Shown here: in pieces, positions 1 to 8,561 of the stretch | Layout: each line of letters starts with the position of its first letter | Numbering within the stretch: the stretch's first letter is position 1 | Source: Halorussus halophilus | GTDB lineage: Archaea; Halobacteriota; Halobacteria; Halobacteriales; Haladaptataceae | Direction of reading: 5' to 3' | DNA length: 64,000 nucleotides | Assembly (NCBI RefSeq): GCF_008831545.1 | Contig: NZ_CP044523.1 | Location: 1,302,001-1,366,000, forward strand | Translations under genes and position numbers: made by a program | The notes under the pieces: generated by a model | What the model saw: only the letters and a program-made list of their open reading frames with translations | What the model was told of the DNA's origin: nothing | Databases searched by the model: none

Positions 1-69
1 GGAAAAGTAGTTCGCCGAACCGTGAGTCTTGCAAATCGTATAAACCGCTCGGGTGACTACGCGGGGGTA

Positions 70-309
70 ATGGACGCTATCACGACGACCGACGGCGAGA
101 CGGTGTACGTCTCCCGTGACGAGGCACGGACCGGCTCGAAGGACCCGTTCTTCGTCGTCTACAGCGACGAAAGCGGCGAGACTCGGTACGGCTACTACTG
201 TGAGTTCTGCGAGCGAATCGACAACGCGATGGATTCGATGGGGCGAATCGAGTGTAACGTCTGTGGGAACATTCGGAAGCCGACCGAGTGGGACGCCGCC
301 CACGAGTAG
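70..309 (+). CDS. DUF5816-like small zinc-ribbon protein
   Basis: This is a 79-residue acidic protein with two CxxC pairs (C44/C47 and C62/C65) that could bind one zinc ion. The ending around RKPTEWDAAHE and the YGYYCEFC segment match what I remember of the Halobacteria-restricted DUF5816 family. That is a family match and gives no function. The reading frame is open from a GTG at 22, but I chose the ATG at 70 because a G-rich stretch precedes it and the family usually begins at this MDA-type start. No operon partner is visible because the window begins just upstream. Confidence 0.75.
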   Translation: MDAITTTDGETVYVSRDEARTGSKDPFFVVYSDESGETRYGYYCEFCERIDNAMDSMGRIECNVCGNIRKPTEWDAAHE

Positions 310-539
310 TGCGAGGCACGAGAGAAACGCGAAGCGTTACGAGCGGGCCTCGATGTGGAGCGACGAAGTCACGGAACGCGAGGCCGGAGTGAAATGGAGG
401 CCTCGATAACGCGAGCGGGGAGGCACGACCCGCGAGTAGCGAGGCGCGCGGAGCGACCCTCGAAGCGGAACGGCGGAACACACTCGACCAATCTACGTTG
501 GCCACTCCCCTTTTCCAACTCTCGGCCGAACCTCCGACG
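310..539. other. GC-rich spacer with short palindromes
   Basis: The stretch is rich in short inverted repeats, such as the AACGCGAAGCGTT palindrome near 325, and in repeated GCGAGG words. This composition is common in haloarchaeal intergenic DNA. Frames that stay open through it lack the acidic composition of real haloarchaeal proteins. I see no gene or clear promoter in it. Confidence 0.4.
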
Positions 540-1070
540 ATGGGAGATCCGAACGAACACGTCGTAGAGGAACTCGAATCGCACAGCGAGACGCTCGGGC
601 TTGACGATTTCGTCCGAATCGTCGAGAAACACCACCGAACGGACGGACCGGGCGTCGAACGAGAACTACTGGCCGACTACGTCGAGCAAGTGTACTTCGA
701 CGTTGACCTCTCGGCCGTCGAGGACCGACTGACCGACAGCGAGGAGTGGACCGCGGGGGACCAACTCTACGCGGTCGGCGAGAACCGAATCAGCGCCTAT
801 CCGGCGAGTTGGCACGAGAGTATTTCGGACTCCGGAGACGTGCGCAAAGTCATCGAAGTGATTCAGTCTAGCGTCACCGAACCGGAGGGTGACGCCCGCG
901 AGGCGGTCACTGACGAAGGAGTTCCAGAAGAGAAAGTCCTGCGAGTCGCCGAGACGGTCGCTGGAACGAGTCGCGAGGACGCTCGCGCCGGAATCGAAGA
1001 ACTTCGAAAGGACGGCGAAATCGAGGAGTTCGCATCACAACACCGGAACCCTCGACTACGCCTAGCGTAG
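540..1070 (+). CDS. Hypothetical acidic protein, possible winged-helix C-terminus
   Basis: This is a 176-residue protein of unknown function. The frame is open from 498, but the ATG at 540 (MGDPNEHVVEE) gives the first haloarchaeal-type acidic sequence, so I start there. The N-terminal half is predicted largely helical. The last 70 residues have a helix-rich pattern, with a segment reading as 'EEKVLRVAETVAGTS' followed by 'ARAGIEELRKDGEIEE', which resembles the helix-turn-helix plus wing of small winged-helix proteins. No catalytic motif or membrane segment is present. A role in DNA binding is inference only. Confidence 0.7.
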   Translation: MGDPNEHVVEELESHSETLGLDDFVRIVEKHHRTDGPGVERELLADYVEQVYFDVDLSAVEDRLTDSEEWTAGDQLYAVGENRISAYPASWHESISDSGDVRKVIEVIQSSVTEPEGDAREAVTDEGVPEEKVLRVAETVAGTSREDARAGIEELRKDGEIEEFASQHRNPRLRLA

Positions 1071-1080
1071 CCGCAAGAAA

Positions 1081-1088
1081 GTTTATTA
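1081..1088 (+). promoter_or_regulatory. TATA-like box for the 1114 gene
   Basis: GTTTATTA lies 26-33 nt before the ATG at 1114. This is the spacing expected for an archaeal TATA box driving a leaderless transcript. No Shine-Dalgarno sequence sits directly before the ATG. Confidence 0.5.
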
Positions 1089-1113
1089 CCGAATCCAACA
1101 TAGCCCCTAGTGG

Positions 1114-1434
1114 ATGGCCCCTGTTAACACACCGCCAGTCGAACAGGCCCGGTCTATTTTCAGCGACTTAGGATACACCGTGTCGGGCGACGGCGACGAA
1201 TTCCGGGCCGAACGGAAGTGGCGAGTCGTACGGGTGACGGCGGCGTCCGAATCTATCGAGACGCCAGATGACGGGGAGTTACGATGCTTCGTAACCTGGG
1301 AAGACTGCGCACCGAAGTTGCGACGACGGCTTCGACGGGCAGACCCGGACTACGAATGGGCAATCATCGAAATCCGGGACGGTGGCGACTACGAGGTGAC
1401 TCGCGCACCGCCTAGCGTTCAGCAAGCGGTATAG
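1114..1434 (+). CDS. DUF7116-like haloarchaeal protein
   Basis: This 106-residue protein begins MAPVNTPPVEQA and carries the motif FRAERKWRVV and the phrase DPDYEWAIIEI. I associate these with a small Halobacteria-only family annotated DUF7116. It has no membrane segment or cofactor motif. Alternating strands and a helix suggest a compact alpha/beta fold. Function is unknown. The upstream TATA-like box suggests a leaderless mRNA and its own promoter. Confidence 0.75.
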   Translation: MAPVNTPPVEQARSIFSDLGYTVSGDGDEFRAERKWRVVRVTAASESIETPDDGELRCFVTWEDCAPKLRRRLRRADPDYEWAIIEIRDGGDYEVTRAPPSVQQAV

Positions 1435-1570
1435 GTTCTCGAATCGATTTCTTGGCGTTCGTTTTCTTTGAGGACGTGTAGGGTTGGTGAGTTGGTGCTG
1501 TGTATGCTGTTCGTAGGAATATGAGTGCAAATCCAAAAAGTGTGCGCTAGAGAACTCAAAACACAGTGAA

Positions 1571-1751
1571 GCTAGCTATTCCCGATACCAAGGAGAAACC
1601 GCACCGCACAGCACCGCCTGAGCCACACGCCTCCCCACCCGACTGTGTTTCTCAGTACGGACGACGCGACGAGTCGCGTCGTCCGGGCCTGCGATACTCG
1701 TCCCTCGCGCGGATGGTCGCACCACGAGGGTGCGACCGCACGCGCCGATAG
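1571..1751 (-). repeat. Dispersed structured intergenic repeat, copy 1
   Basis: Read on the minus strand, this segment matches those at 6095-6260 and 61752-61941. The shared order is a GCGCG lead, a perfect hairpin (here GGTCGCACC with GGTGCGACC), CGCGAGGGACGAG, and a second hairpin (GGACGACGCGA with TCGCGTCGTCC). Then come GGGTGGGGAGGCGTGTGGCT, a GTGCTGTGCGGTGCGG run, and a terminal GGGAATAGCTAGC. The hairpin stems differ between copies while keeping their pairing. No transposase gene adjoins it. It fills most of the 341 bp gap 1435-1776, and the rest of that gap shows nothing recognisable. Confidence 0.75.
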
Positions 1752-1776
1752 TGAAAATTCAGTCTTCGAAACTGAC

Positions 1777-2967
1777 CTACTGTTCGCCCAGTTTCGCCGC
1801 CGTCGCGGCTAATCCGGCCTCCACGTCAACGTCCGCGCCCTGCGAGTCCAGCGCATCGCCGAGCGCGCCCATCAGGTACGAGACGTTGCCCGGCCGCGCG
1901 GAGTAGCCCATACAGCCGATGCGGAAGATGTCGCCGTCCAAGTCGCCCAGCCCGGTTGCGATTTCGAGGTCGTATTGGTCGATGAGGTAGTCCGTCACGT
2001 CGGTGTCGGTGACGCCCGCCGGGACTTTCACCGCGTTCAGACTCGGGAGCCAGAACTCCTCGGGTGCGTTCATCTCGCCGCCCATGGCTTCGACGCCCGC
2101 TTTGAGGGCACCTGCCATCTCGTGGTGGCGCTCCCAGCGGTTCTCGATGCCCTCCTCCGCAACGAGTCTGAGCGCTTCCCGAAGCGCGTAGACGTTCGTA
2201 ATCGGTGCCGTGTGGTGGTACGAGCGGTCGCTCCCCCAGTAGCCCTCCAGCAGGGAGAGGTCGAGGTACCACGAGCGGGCAGGTTCCTCGCGGGACAGTA
2301 CTTTGTCCATCACGCGGTCCGAAAGCGTGAGCGGACTCGCTCCCGGCGGGCACGACAGGCACTTCTGCGGGCCAGAGTACGCCACGTCGATGTCCCACTC
2401 GTCCACTTTCAGTTCGACGCCACCCAGTGAGGTCACGGTGTCGGCAATCACGAACGCGTCGTGGTCGTGCGCGATGCTGGTGAGTTCCGGGACCTGCGGT
2501 TGCAGGACCCCGGTACTCGTCTCGGCGTGGACGAAGCCGAACACGTCTGGCTGATGCTCGTCGAAGGCGTCCTGTACGTCCGCGGGGTCCAGCGGTTCGC
2601 CCCACGGTGCGTCCACGTGGACGACTTCGCCGCCCGCGCGGGTCGCCATCTGCTCCATTCGCCCGCCGAAGTAGCCATTCGTCGGCACGAGCATCGTGTC
2701 GCCCGGTTCGACTACGTTGCCGATTGCGGCCTCCATCGCGGCGGAGCCAGTTCCTGAGACGGGAATCGTCCACTGGTTGTCCGTGCGGAACGTGTACCGC
2801 AGGAGGTCCTGCACGTCGTTCATGATGTCGATGAACGAGGGGTCCAAGTGTCCGACCAGCGGCGTACTCATCGCGCGCAGCACGCGGGGGTGGACCTCGC
2901 TCGGTCCTGGTCCCATCAGCGTCCGGTCGGGCGGCGTCAACTCGCCAACGTCTGGTTTCTCCGGCAT
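1777..2967 (-). CDS. Class V PLP aminotransferase (alanine-glyoxylate/serine-pyruvate type)
   Basis: This is a 396-residue fold-type I PLP enzyme. The N-terminal LMGPGPSEVHPRVL is characteristic of the AGT/SPT subgroup. SGTGSAAMEA around residues 71-80 binds the cofactor phosphate, D176 in FVIADTVTSLGG contacts the pyridine nitrogen, and K202 in YSGPQKCLSCPPG should form the Schiff base. These enzymes move amino groups between alanine or serine and glyoxylate or pyruvate in the cytoplasm. The exact substrate cannot be read from sequence. I start at the ATG at 2967 (MPEKPDVGEL), because an upstream start would add five residues not typical of the family. It appears monocistronic. Confidence 0.92.
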   Translation of the reverse strand: MPEKPDVGELTPPDRTLMGPGPSEVHPRVLRAMSTPLVGHLDPSFIDIMNDVQDLLRYTFRTDNQWTIPVSGTGSAAMEAAIGNVVEPGDTMLVPTNGYFGGRMEQMATRAGGEVVHVDAPWGEPLDPADVQDAFDEHQPDVFGFVHAETSTGVLQPQVPELTSIAHDHDAFVIADTVTSLGGVELKVDEWDIDVAYSGPQKCLSCPPGASPLTLSDRVMDKVLSREEPARSWYLDLSLLEGYWGSDRSYHHTAPITNVYALREALRLVAEEGIENRWERHHEMAGALKAGVEAMGGEMNAPEEFWLPSLNAVKVPAGVTDTDVTDYLIDQYDLEIATGLGDLDGDIFRIGCMGYSARPGNVSYLMGALGDALDSQGADVDVEAGLAATAAKLGEQ

Positions 2968-3532
2968 GCGAATCGCTATCACCCGCGACGACTAAAAGAC
3001 TTCTACGAGCGAACGTGTTGCCGCGAGGTGACCCGCAATCGCTGTGAACGTCGATTATTCCTGCGTTGCCGCTTCTAGGGCTAAGCGTAACCCTGCGATT
3101 GCTGGCGTTTCGAGCCTCGACGACGCGGAAACACAGCGTTTCCAGCCGCGAACGATAGCGAACGGTCTGGGTAGTTTATCCGGGATATCGTCGTACGGTT
3201 GTGTGCCCAGATGGACGTGTCAGGGCAGCACGTCTGACGGGCGAGAGTTACAAAACGGCACAGCGGTTCGGTTCCGGAGACCGACGCGACGGTGGGACCG
3301 AGATACCGTGCGAGACGGGCCACTTGGGGGAGATGGCCGCGTTCTCGCTGCAGTTGCCGCCGGTCCCCGTCCGTTACTGCCGGTTGCGCGTTCACGACGA
3401 CGGCGGCCATCCTGGGGAGTATGGTCTGCCGTCCCGAGCCGTCACTTTTCGGAAGAACTCGTTTCGACCCGACTTGGAATTCGACCTGACTGGGAAGAGG
3501 CTTATATCGACTGAGCGCGAACTCACGACTCC
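2968..3532. other. Long intergenic region without a recognisable gene
   Basis: This 565 bp stretch contains frames open for 90-155 codons on the plus strand, but their translations are rich in Arg, Ser and Trp and poor in acidic residues, unlike genuine haloarchaeal proteins. The only feature I can support is a TATA-like CTTATATC at 3501-3508, about 25-32 nt before the ATG at 3533. Confidence 0.5.
3501..3508 (+). promoter_or_regulatory. TATA-like box for the 3533 gene
   Basis: CTTATATC sits at the distance from ATG 3533 expected for a promoter of a leaderless transcript. This supports the first rather than the second of the two tandem ATGs. Confidence 0.45.
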
Positions 3533-4474
3533 ATGATGGTCGGGCACGCGATGTTGGCGTTTGCCGTCGCAGCGACGCTTGGGACCCGATTGGGATACTC
3601 GAACGACCGAGCGCTCGCGCTCGGCGTCGTCGCCGGAGCGTTCGCGGCAGTGCCGGACGTGGACATGGTCTATGCGTTCGTCGGCGTCGCCAAGGTCGGA
3701 TTCGGCGGCGTCTGGCAGATGACGAACGCCTTCTGGGGGAGTTCGACCGTGGTCCACCGCGCAGTGACCCATTCGCTGGTCGTGGGCGCAATCGCCGCCG
3801 TCGCGTTCGCGTTCAGTCCTGTCGAGCGCGGCCGCCCGATTGCCGCCATTCTCCTCGCCTCCCTGGTCGCCGTGGCGTTCTTCGAGAGCGGTCTGCTCGG
3901 CGCGACGGTGATGTTCGCGTTCGTCTTCGCGGGGGTCGTCGTCTCGCTTCTGGCCATCGAGTTCGCCGATGCCGGACCGCGTGCGATGCTCGCTACTGCG
4001 CTCGTCGGCCTGCTCTCACACCCGTTCGGCGACCTCTTTACGGGCACGCCACCGCAGTTTTTCTATCCATTCGAGTGGGCGCTGTTCGCCGACCGACTCG
4101 CTCTGCTCGCCGACCCGACACTGAACTTGCTGGCGATTTTCCTGTTAGAACTGTCCACGATTTGGCTGGCAGGCTCCGTCTACCTCCGACTGACAGACCA
4201 GCGACTCGCGACCCACGTCGATACCCGCGCCGCCGGAGGAGTCGCCTACGCCATCGCGGCAGTCGTCCTGCCCGCGCCGACGCTCGACGTGTCGTACCAC
4301 TTCGTCTTTTCAGTGCTTGCAGTCGGCGTCGTCGGCGTCGCCCCTCGGTTCCATCCCGCCGCGAGACCGGTTCTTTCCGCCGATTGGAACGACGCGCTCA
4401 CGTGGTCGCTGACCGGCTTGGCGGCGGTGAGTTTCGCCACGGTGGCGTACACTGCTGTCTATCTACTGATGTGA
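3533..4474 (+). CDS. Membrane-bound metal-dependent hydrolase-like protein (YdjM/DUF457 family)
   Basis: This is a 313-residue protein with about eight hydrophobic segments. The N-terminal VGHAMLAFAVA, the PDVDMVYAF segment near residue 43 and HRAVTHSLVVG near residue 80 form the His/Asp pattern of the YdjM (LexA-binding, membrane-bound 'hydrolase') family. A later HPFGDLFTGTPP segment continues that pattern. The enzymatic activity of this family has not been clearly established, so the name reflects family only. A second, shorter member lies at 37297. The next gene starts 86 bp downstream, and both encode membrane proteins. Confidence 0.8.
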   Translation: MMVGHAMLAFAVAATLGTRLGYSNDRALALGVVAGAFAAVPDVDMVYAFVGVAKVGFGGVWQMTNAFWGSSTVVHRAVTHSLVVGAIAAVAFAFSPVERGRPIAAILLASLVAVAFFESGLLGATVMFAFVFAGVVVSLLAIEFADAGPRAMLATALVGLLSHPFGDLFTGTPPQFFYPFEWALFADRLALLADPTLNLLAIFLLELSTIWLAGSVYLRLTDQRLATHVDTRAAGGVAYAIAAVVLPAPTLDVSYHFVFSVLAVGVVGVAPRFHPAARPVLSADWNDALTWSLTGLAAVSFATVAYTAVYLLM

Positions 4475-4560
4475 ATGTGGTCGCGTGAACTACCTGTCCG
4501 TCGAATAGTTCGTGGAATCGTAGCCTAAACTTTCTTACAGTGGGGTGCGTACGGCCGACT

Positions 4561-5172
4561 ATGGCACGTCGAAGGGGGACGCTCGACCGAGTCGTCGAAG
4601 ACGAGCGCGTCAACGCAGCCATCTCGTGGTTGCTCGTTTGGTTCCTCGCTGCAGTCGCCGTCGAGAGTCTGTTCGACGGCGACCTGCTGTGGGCTGGATT
4701 CGCGGCGTTCGTGGCCGCACTGGCGGTCGTCCCCGCCGTTTCGCACCGCGATACCTCGGTCATGCTTCCGTGGGAAGTGTTACTGCTCGCCTGCTTGCCC
4801 ATCCTTGGGAGGGCACTGGCGACGATGGTTCTCACCTCGCGGGTGGCGACCTACTTCGCAGTGGCGGCGCTGGCGCTCATCGTCGCTGTCGAACTGCACG
4901 TGTTCACGCCCGTCCAGATGACTCACTGGTTCGCGGTGCTGTTCGTCGTCATCGCTACGATTGCCACAGCGGGCGTCTGGGCAGTACTCCAGTGGCTTTC
5001 GGACATCTATCTCGGCACGAACTTCATCCAGAGCGAGGTGCGACTGATGTGGGACTTCGTCGCCGCCACGGCAGTCGGGTTGCTGGCAGGCGTCGTCTTC
5101 GAACTGTACTTCCGGCGGTTCGCGCGCGTTAGCGAGCGACTGCCGGGCGACATCGGGGACGACGTGCTATGA
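4561..5172 (+). CDS. Multi-pass membrane protein, distant YjdF/DUF2238-like
   Basis: This is a 203-residue protein with about six membrane spans. I start at ATG 4561 (MARRRGTLDRVVEDERVN), which follows the G-rich GTGGGGTGCG. The C-terminal half has WAVLQWLSDIYLGTNF followed by RLMWDFVAATAVGLLAG. This resembles the acid-containing helix pattern of the YjdF-like protein encoded next and suggests the two are diverged paralogs. The gene overlaps the next one by 4 bp (ATGA), so the two are probably translationally coupled. Function is unknown. Confidence 0.75.
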   Translation: MARRRGTLDRVVEDERVNAAISWLLVWFLAAVAVESLFDGDLLWAGFAAFVAALAVVPAVSHRDTSVMLPWEVLLLACLPILGRALATMVLTSRVATYFAVAALALIVAVELHVFTPVQMTHWFAVLFVVIATIATAGVWAVLQWLSDIYLGTNFIQSEVRLMWDFVAATAVGLLAGVVFELYFRRFARVSERLPGDIGDDVL

Positions 5173-5819
5173 AGATTCGGGAGCAGTTACACGTCTCCGA
5201 ACACCGCCAAGAGCAACTCACGCGTGCGATGGAGTTGAGCCTCGTCGGCATCTTCTTCATCGGACTCGACAGAGGGAACGTCGGCATCGTGGTCAACTCC
5301 GGCATCGCGTTCCTCATCACGTTCCTGCCAGCAATCTTGGAGCGCGACTACGAGATTCCGATGGACGCCGGACTCTCGCTGTGGATTACGGCGGCGGTGT
5401 TCCTCCACGCAGTCGGGACGCTCGGGCCGTACAGCGACCAGACGTTCTGGTGGTGGGACCACATGACCCACATGCTGTCGTCCTCGCTGGTCGCGGCAAT
5501 CGGCTACGCGACGACGAGGGCCATCGACCGCCACACCGAGGACATCTACCTGCCGCCGAACTTCATGTTCGTGTTCATCCTGCTGTTCACCATCGCGTTC
5601 GGCGTCATCTGGGAGGTCATCGAGTTCGCGCTCGGGGGCCTCTCCACAGTCGTCGGCACGAGTGTCCTCACGCAGTTCGGACTGGAAGACACGATGAAGG
5701 ACCTGCTGTTCGACACGCTCGGCGGCGTCGTCGTCGCGACGTGGGGCGCGGCGTACCTCTCGGACGTGGTCGGCGCGCTCACTAGTCGGCTGGATGGCCG
5801 AAGCCGGAAAGCCGATTGA
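5169..5819 (+). CDS. YjdF-like (DUF2238-type) membrane protein
   Basis: This is a 216-residue protein with a soluble basic N-terminus and six hydrophobic segments. The signature is WWWDHMTHMLSSSL near residues 97-110, FGVIWEVIEFALGG near residues 140-153 and DTMKDLLFDTLGG near residue 175. The spaced Asp, His and Glu residues in membrane helices match the DUF2238/YjdF family and could form a metal or proton site. No function has been assigned to the family that I know of. It starts within the stop codon of the preceding membrane protein, so the two probably act together. Confidence 0.78.
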   Translation: MKIREQLHVSEHRQEQLTRAMELSLVGIFFIGLDRGNVGIVVNSGIAFLITFLPAILERDYEIPMDAGLSLWITAAVFLHAVGTLGPYSDQTFWWWDHMTHMLSSSLVAAIGYATTRAIDRHTEDIYLPPNFMFVFILLFTIAFGVIWEVIEFALGGLSTVVGTSVLTQFGLEDTMKDLLFDTLGGVVVATWGAAYLSDVVGALTSRLDGRSRKAD

Positions 5820-5848
5820 GCTACCCCCAAATTCACCCCGGCGAGTGG

Positions 5849-5855
5849 CTTTAAG
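5849..5855 (+). promoter_or_regulatory. TATA-like box for dodecin
   Basis: CTTTAAG lies 28-34 nt before the dodecin ATG at 5883, consistent with a leaderless promoter. Confidence 0.45.
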
Positions 5856-5882
5856 CCGCTGTGCGACCAATCGAGAGATGCG

Positions 5883-6083
5883 ATGGTATTCAAGAAGATT
5901 ACCCTCATCGGAACGAGTAGCGAGAGCTTCGACGCGGCGGCGGACGACGCCATCGACCGGGCGGAGAAGACGCTGAACAACGTCAAGTGGATCGAAGTGG
6001 ACGAACTCGGCGTCGAAATCGCAAGCGTCGAAGGCAGAGAGTATCAAGCCGAGGTGACGGTGGCGTTCGAGTTAGAGGAGTAG
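5883..6083 (+). CDS. Dodecin, flavin-binding protein
   Basis: This 66-residue protein is the full length of a dodecin. It begins [19 protein letters not shown], contains the flavin-contacting tryptophan in [15 protein letters not shown] near residue 36, and ends with the strand [13 protein letters not shown]. Dodecins assemble into hollow dodecamers that, in halophilic archaea, store riboflavin or lumichrome and protect the cell from flavin photochemistry. The gene stands alone with its own TATA-like box. Identification is very secure. Confidence 0.96.
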   Translation: MVFKKITLIGTSSESFDAAADDAIDRAEKTLNNVKWIEVDELGVEIASVEGREYQAEVTVAFELEE

Positions 6084-6094
6084 AACTAGGAACT

Positions 6095-6260
6095 CCGGCG
6101 CGTGCGGCCGAATCCACTCGGGGATTCGGCCACTTCGCGCGAGGGACGAGCATCACAGGCCGAAGCGTAGCGAAGGCCGAGCAGTGCAGTTGGCTGGGGA
6201 GGCGTGTGGCCGTCGCGGTGCCGTGGCGGTGCGGTTTCCTCGGTTTCGGGAGTAGCTAGC
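6095..6260 (+). repeat. Dispersed structured intergenic repeat, copy 2
   Basis: This is the plus-strand copy of the element also found at 1571-1751 (inverted) and 61752-61941. The first hairpin here is GGCCGAATCC paired with GGATTCGGCC, followed by CGCGAGGGACGAG. The second hairpin is imperfect (GGCCGAAGCGTAGCGAAGGCC). Then come GGCTGGGGAGGCGTGTGGC, a GGTGCCGTGGCGGTGCGG run and the terminal GGGAGTAGCTAGC. It occupies the first half of the 303 bp gap 6084-6386. The second half (6261-6386) shows nothing recognisable. Confidence 0.75.
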
Positions 6261-6386
6261 GAATGCACCGTTCGAGAAGTCACAGTAACTTCTGTAGACC
6301 TACTTCTGCGGGCCAATCGGTCACTACGTCACAGAAATTCCCAGTAGCAAACGGGAGAGGATACGACGAAAAGCCACTATCTACAC

Positions 6387-6752
6387 TTAGGTCCGGAAAC
6401 TCTCGCCACAGCCACACTCACTCACGACGTTGGGGTTCTCGACGTTGAAGCCCGCGCCTTGTAGGCCAGTCTCGAAGTCCACGATGCTCCCTTCGATGTA
6501 GTTCATGCTCGCGGGGTCCACGAACACGCGAAGCCCGTGATGTTCGTAGACCGTGTCGTCCTCTTCCGGTTCGTCGTCGAATCGCATGCCGTAGGAGAGA
6601 CCGGCACAGCCTCCCTGCTGGACGAACAGTCGCAGTCCCGATTTGTCGGTGTCCATCCCTTCCTCGTCGAGGAGGCCGAGCGCGCGCTCGGCGGCGTCCT
6701 CGGTCACCTCGATTTGTGGGGTGGCGTCGCCAGACGCGCTATCAGTACTCAT
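6387..6752 (-). CDS. IscA/HesB-type iron-sulfur cluster carrier
   Basis: This 121-residue protein is the size of an A-type Fe-S carrier. The three invariant cysteines are C49 in QQGGCAGLSYG and C113/C115 in ECGCGESF. Such proteins accept clusters from a scaffold and pass them to apo-enzymes in the cytoplasm. The frame extends upstream to 6947, but that part is basic and non-haloarchaeal, so I use the ATG at 6752 (MSTDSASGD). No other isc or suf gene is adjacent. In this window the likely clients are the Fe-S subunits of succinate dehydrogenase and the molybdenum hydroxylase. Confidence 0.93.
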   Translation of the reverse strand: MSTDSASGDATPQIEVTEDAAERALGLLDEEGMDTDKSGLRLFVQQGGCAGLSYGMRFDDEPEEDDTVYEHHGLRVFVDPASMNYIEGSIVDFETGLQGAGFNVENPNVVSECGCGESFRT

Positions 6753-6889
6753 AGGAGTTCCTTTCGTCGGGAGGATGTTAACTGTGACGCCGGGCGAGAG
6801 GGAGTGGCACTGTCTGGAAAGTCCTTGAGTACGACGAGTCACGAAAGTCACTCCGACGATGACCGCCCAGAAAGCCCTCGCACGCTCGC

Positions 6890-6917
6890 GGCCCCTTTCA
6901 TTCCCACCCTTTGGTTG
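6890..6917 (+). repeat. Short intergenic repeat GGCCCCTTTCA(T/G)TCCCACCCT, copy 1
   Basis: This 21-base block plus a following GGTTG recurs at 62080-62107. The reverse complement, a GGGTGGGANTGAAAGGGGCC string, is of a type I associate with haloarchaeal intergenic repeats. It lies between the Fe-S carrier gene and the KaiC-like gene. Confidence 0.5.
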
Positions 6918-7033
6918 ATAGCCGAGCGTTTTTGGTGGAGGTGGCACCGGGCGGTATCGGTGGAAATTGACACCGAGCGTTATGGGTTTATTGTCTGCTG
7001 TCGTCCAAGGCAGTCAGGTCCGGTTTCGTTCGC

Positions 7034-8467
7034 TCAGTCCGACTCCTCTCGGATTCGCGGTGTCCCGGTCAGCACGCCTTGGAGGTTCTCCATCGGCTTG
7101 CCGACCTTCACGCCGTTTTCGGTAATGTGGAACTCCCGGAGCATGCGCTCGTAGTCACTGGTGCGCTTTTTCAGCACGCCGATGGCCTTCCGAATCTCGC
7201 CGCGCAGTTCGAGATGTTGGAGCAGGACGACGTTGTCCGCGAGGTAGCTTAGCCCCTCGCCGGTCGCCTGCACGTCGCCAGTCATCGAGTCGTGTTCGGA
7301 GATGATGATGACCGTGACGCCCATGTTCTGGAGGAAGCGAGTGAGTGCCTGAATCGTCTCCACGAGGTTCTGCCGGTCGTCCCGGAGTGAGACGTTGAAG
7401 CCGTCGATGCCGTCTATCATCACGATGTCGGTGTCGTTCTCCGTGACTTCCTTGCGAACCATGTCGGCGAACTCCACCGCCGAGCGTTTGACCGGTTCTA
7501 TCTCTTCTAAGTGGAGCGCACCCTGTTCGACCATCTTCCCGACCGGGACGTTGATGCCCGCGTTGCGCTCGCGGAACGTCTCGGTCGATTCTTCGAACAT
7601 GTAGATGACCGACCGCTCGCCGCGTCCGGCGGCCTCCTTCATGAACTGCGTGCCGAGGGTCGTCTTGCCGACGCCGGTCGGTCCGGCGACGACAGTGACC
7701 GCACCGCGCTCGATGCCGCCGCTGAGCAGTTTGTCGAGTTGCGGAATCCCCGACGAAATCGCTTCGGTATCGAAATCGCGCTCGTGAACTTCCGGTTCGA
7801 GTGCGGGGAACACCTCGAATCCGTCGTCGGAGATCCGCATCCCGTGGGTCCCGTCGCGGGCACCCGCCACGGCAGACTTGGGGACTTCGAGCGTCCGTTT
7901 GCGCGCACTCTCGTGGAGTTCGATGGTGCCATCAGAAAGCGGCGCGAGGTCGGTGTCGTGTTCGGCCGAGCGGTAGCTAAACAGGCTCGTCGTGCCCTCA
8001 CGGCGGAGATGACGCGCGAGGCCGATGGCCTCCTCTCGGAACCGTTCGTCGGTCGAAAAGAGGTCCCGGAGTCGCGTGACGGGGTCTACGACGACGCGGT
8101 CGGGGTCGAGGTCCGAGAGTTTCTCGGAGAGTTCTCCGACCAGTTCGGCGTCGTCTACGGCGGGGGAGAACGATTCGACGCGTCCGTCGATTTCGGGCGC
8201 GTCGTGGCGCATGTCGAAGAACTCGATGCCGTCGGTGTCGATGTCGACCGCGGCGGCTTTCTGTTCGAGTTCTTCCTTCGTCTCTTTGAGGTGAACGCAG
8301 AGCGCAGTCTCGTCGTTTTCGACGCCAGTGGCGAGGAACTGCAAGCCCAGCAACGTCTTGCCCGCTCCGGCGTCGCCCCGGAGCAGATACGTCTTCTTCG
8401 ATACGAGGCCGCCGTTCAGGACGATATCCAAGCCCCGAACGCCGGTCGAGGTCCGTTCGTCGGACAT
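7034..8467 (-). CDS. Two-domain KaiC-like RecA-superfamily ATPase
   Basis: This is a 477-residue protein with two tandem KaiC-type ATPase modules. The first has Walker A GDAGAGKT at residues 31-38 and a Walker B around RVVVDPVTRL. The second has Walker A GPTGVGKT near residue 270 and Walker B DIVMIDGIDG near residue 365. Archaeal KaiC-like proteins are ATP-driven signalling or regulatory proteins, and none of the other clock genes (kaiA, kaiB) is present here. The translation start is the ATG at 8467 (MSDERTSTG). The frame upstream of it is not haloarchaeal in composition. It is convergent to nothing obvious and is probably monocistronic. Confidence 0.9.
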   Translation of the reverse strand: MSDERTSTGVRGLDIVLNGGLVSKKTYLLRGDAGAGKTLLGLQFLATGVENDETALCVHLKETKEELEQKAAAVDIDTDGIEFFDMRHDAPEIDGRVESFSPAVDDAELVGELSEKLSDLDPDRVVVDPVTRLRDLFSTDERFREEAIGLARHLRREGTTSLFSYRSAEHDTDLAPLSDGTIELHESARKRTLEVPKSAVAGARDGTHGMRISDDGFEVFPALEPEVHERDFDTEAISSGIPQLDKLLSGGIERGAVTVVAGPTGVGKTTLGTQFMKEAAGRGERSVIYMFEESTETFRERNAGINVPVGKMVEQGALHLEEIEPVKRSAVEFADMVRKEVTENDTDIVMIDGIDGFNVSLRDDRQNLVETIQALTRFLQNMGVTVIIISEHDSMTGDVQATGEGLSYLADNVVLLQHLELRGEIRKAIGVLKKRTSDYERMLREFHITENGVKVGKPMENLQGVLTGTPRIREESD

Positions 8468-8561
8468 GTTCCAAGCATGATTATGCTTCCCGGAAAATCG
8501 TTTTGGCTCTCGGTCGATAGTCAGACGCACGTTCAAACCGTCAGACGTACTTTTAGTTCTC

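Noticed and set aside
3044-3514. Protein-coding gene in the 2968-3532 gap
   Set aside because: The open frames are Arg/Ser-rich and lack the acidic composition and start signals of neighbours.
7034-8467. Circadian clock KaiC
   Set aside because: The double ATPase architecture fits KaiC-like proteins, but kaiA and kaiB are absent and archaeal homologs have varied roles, so no clock function is claimed.
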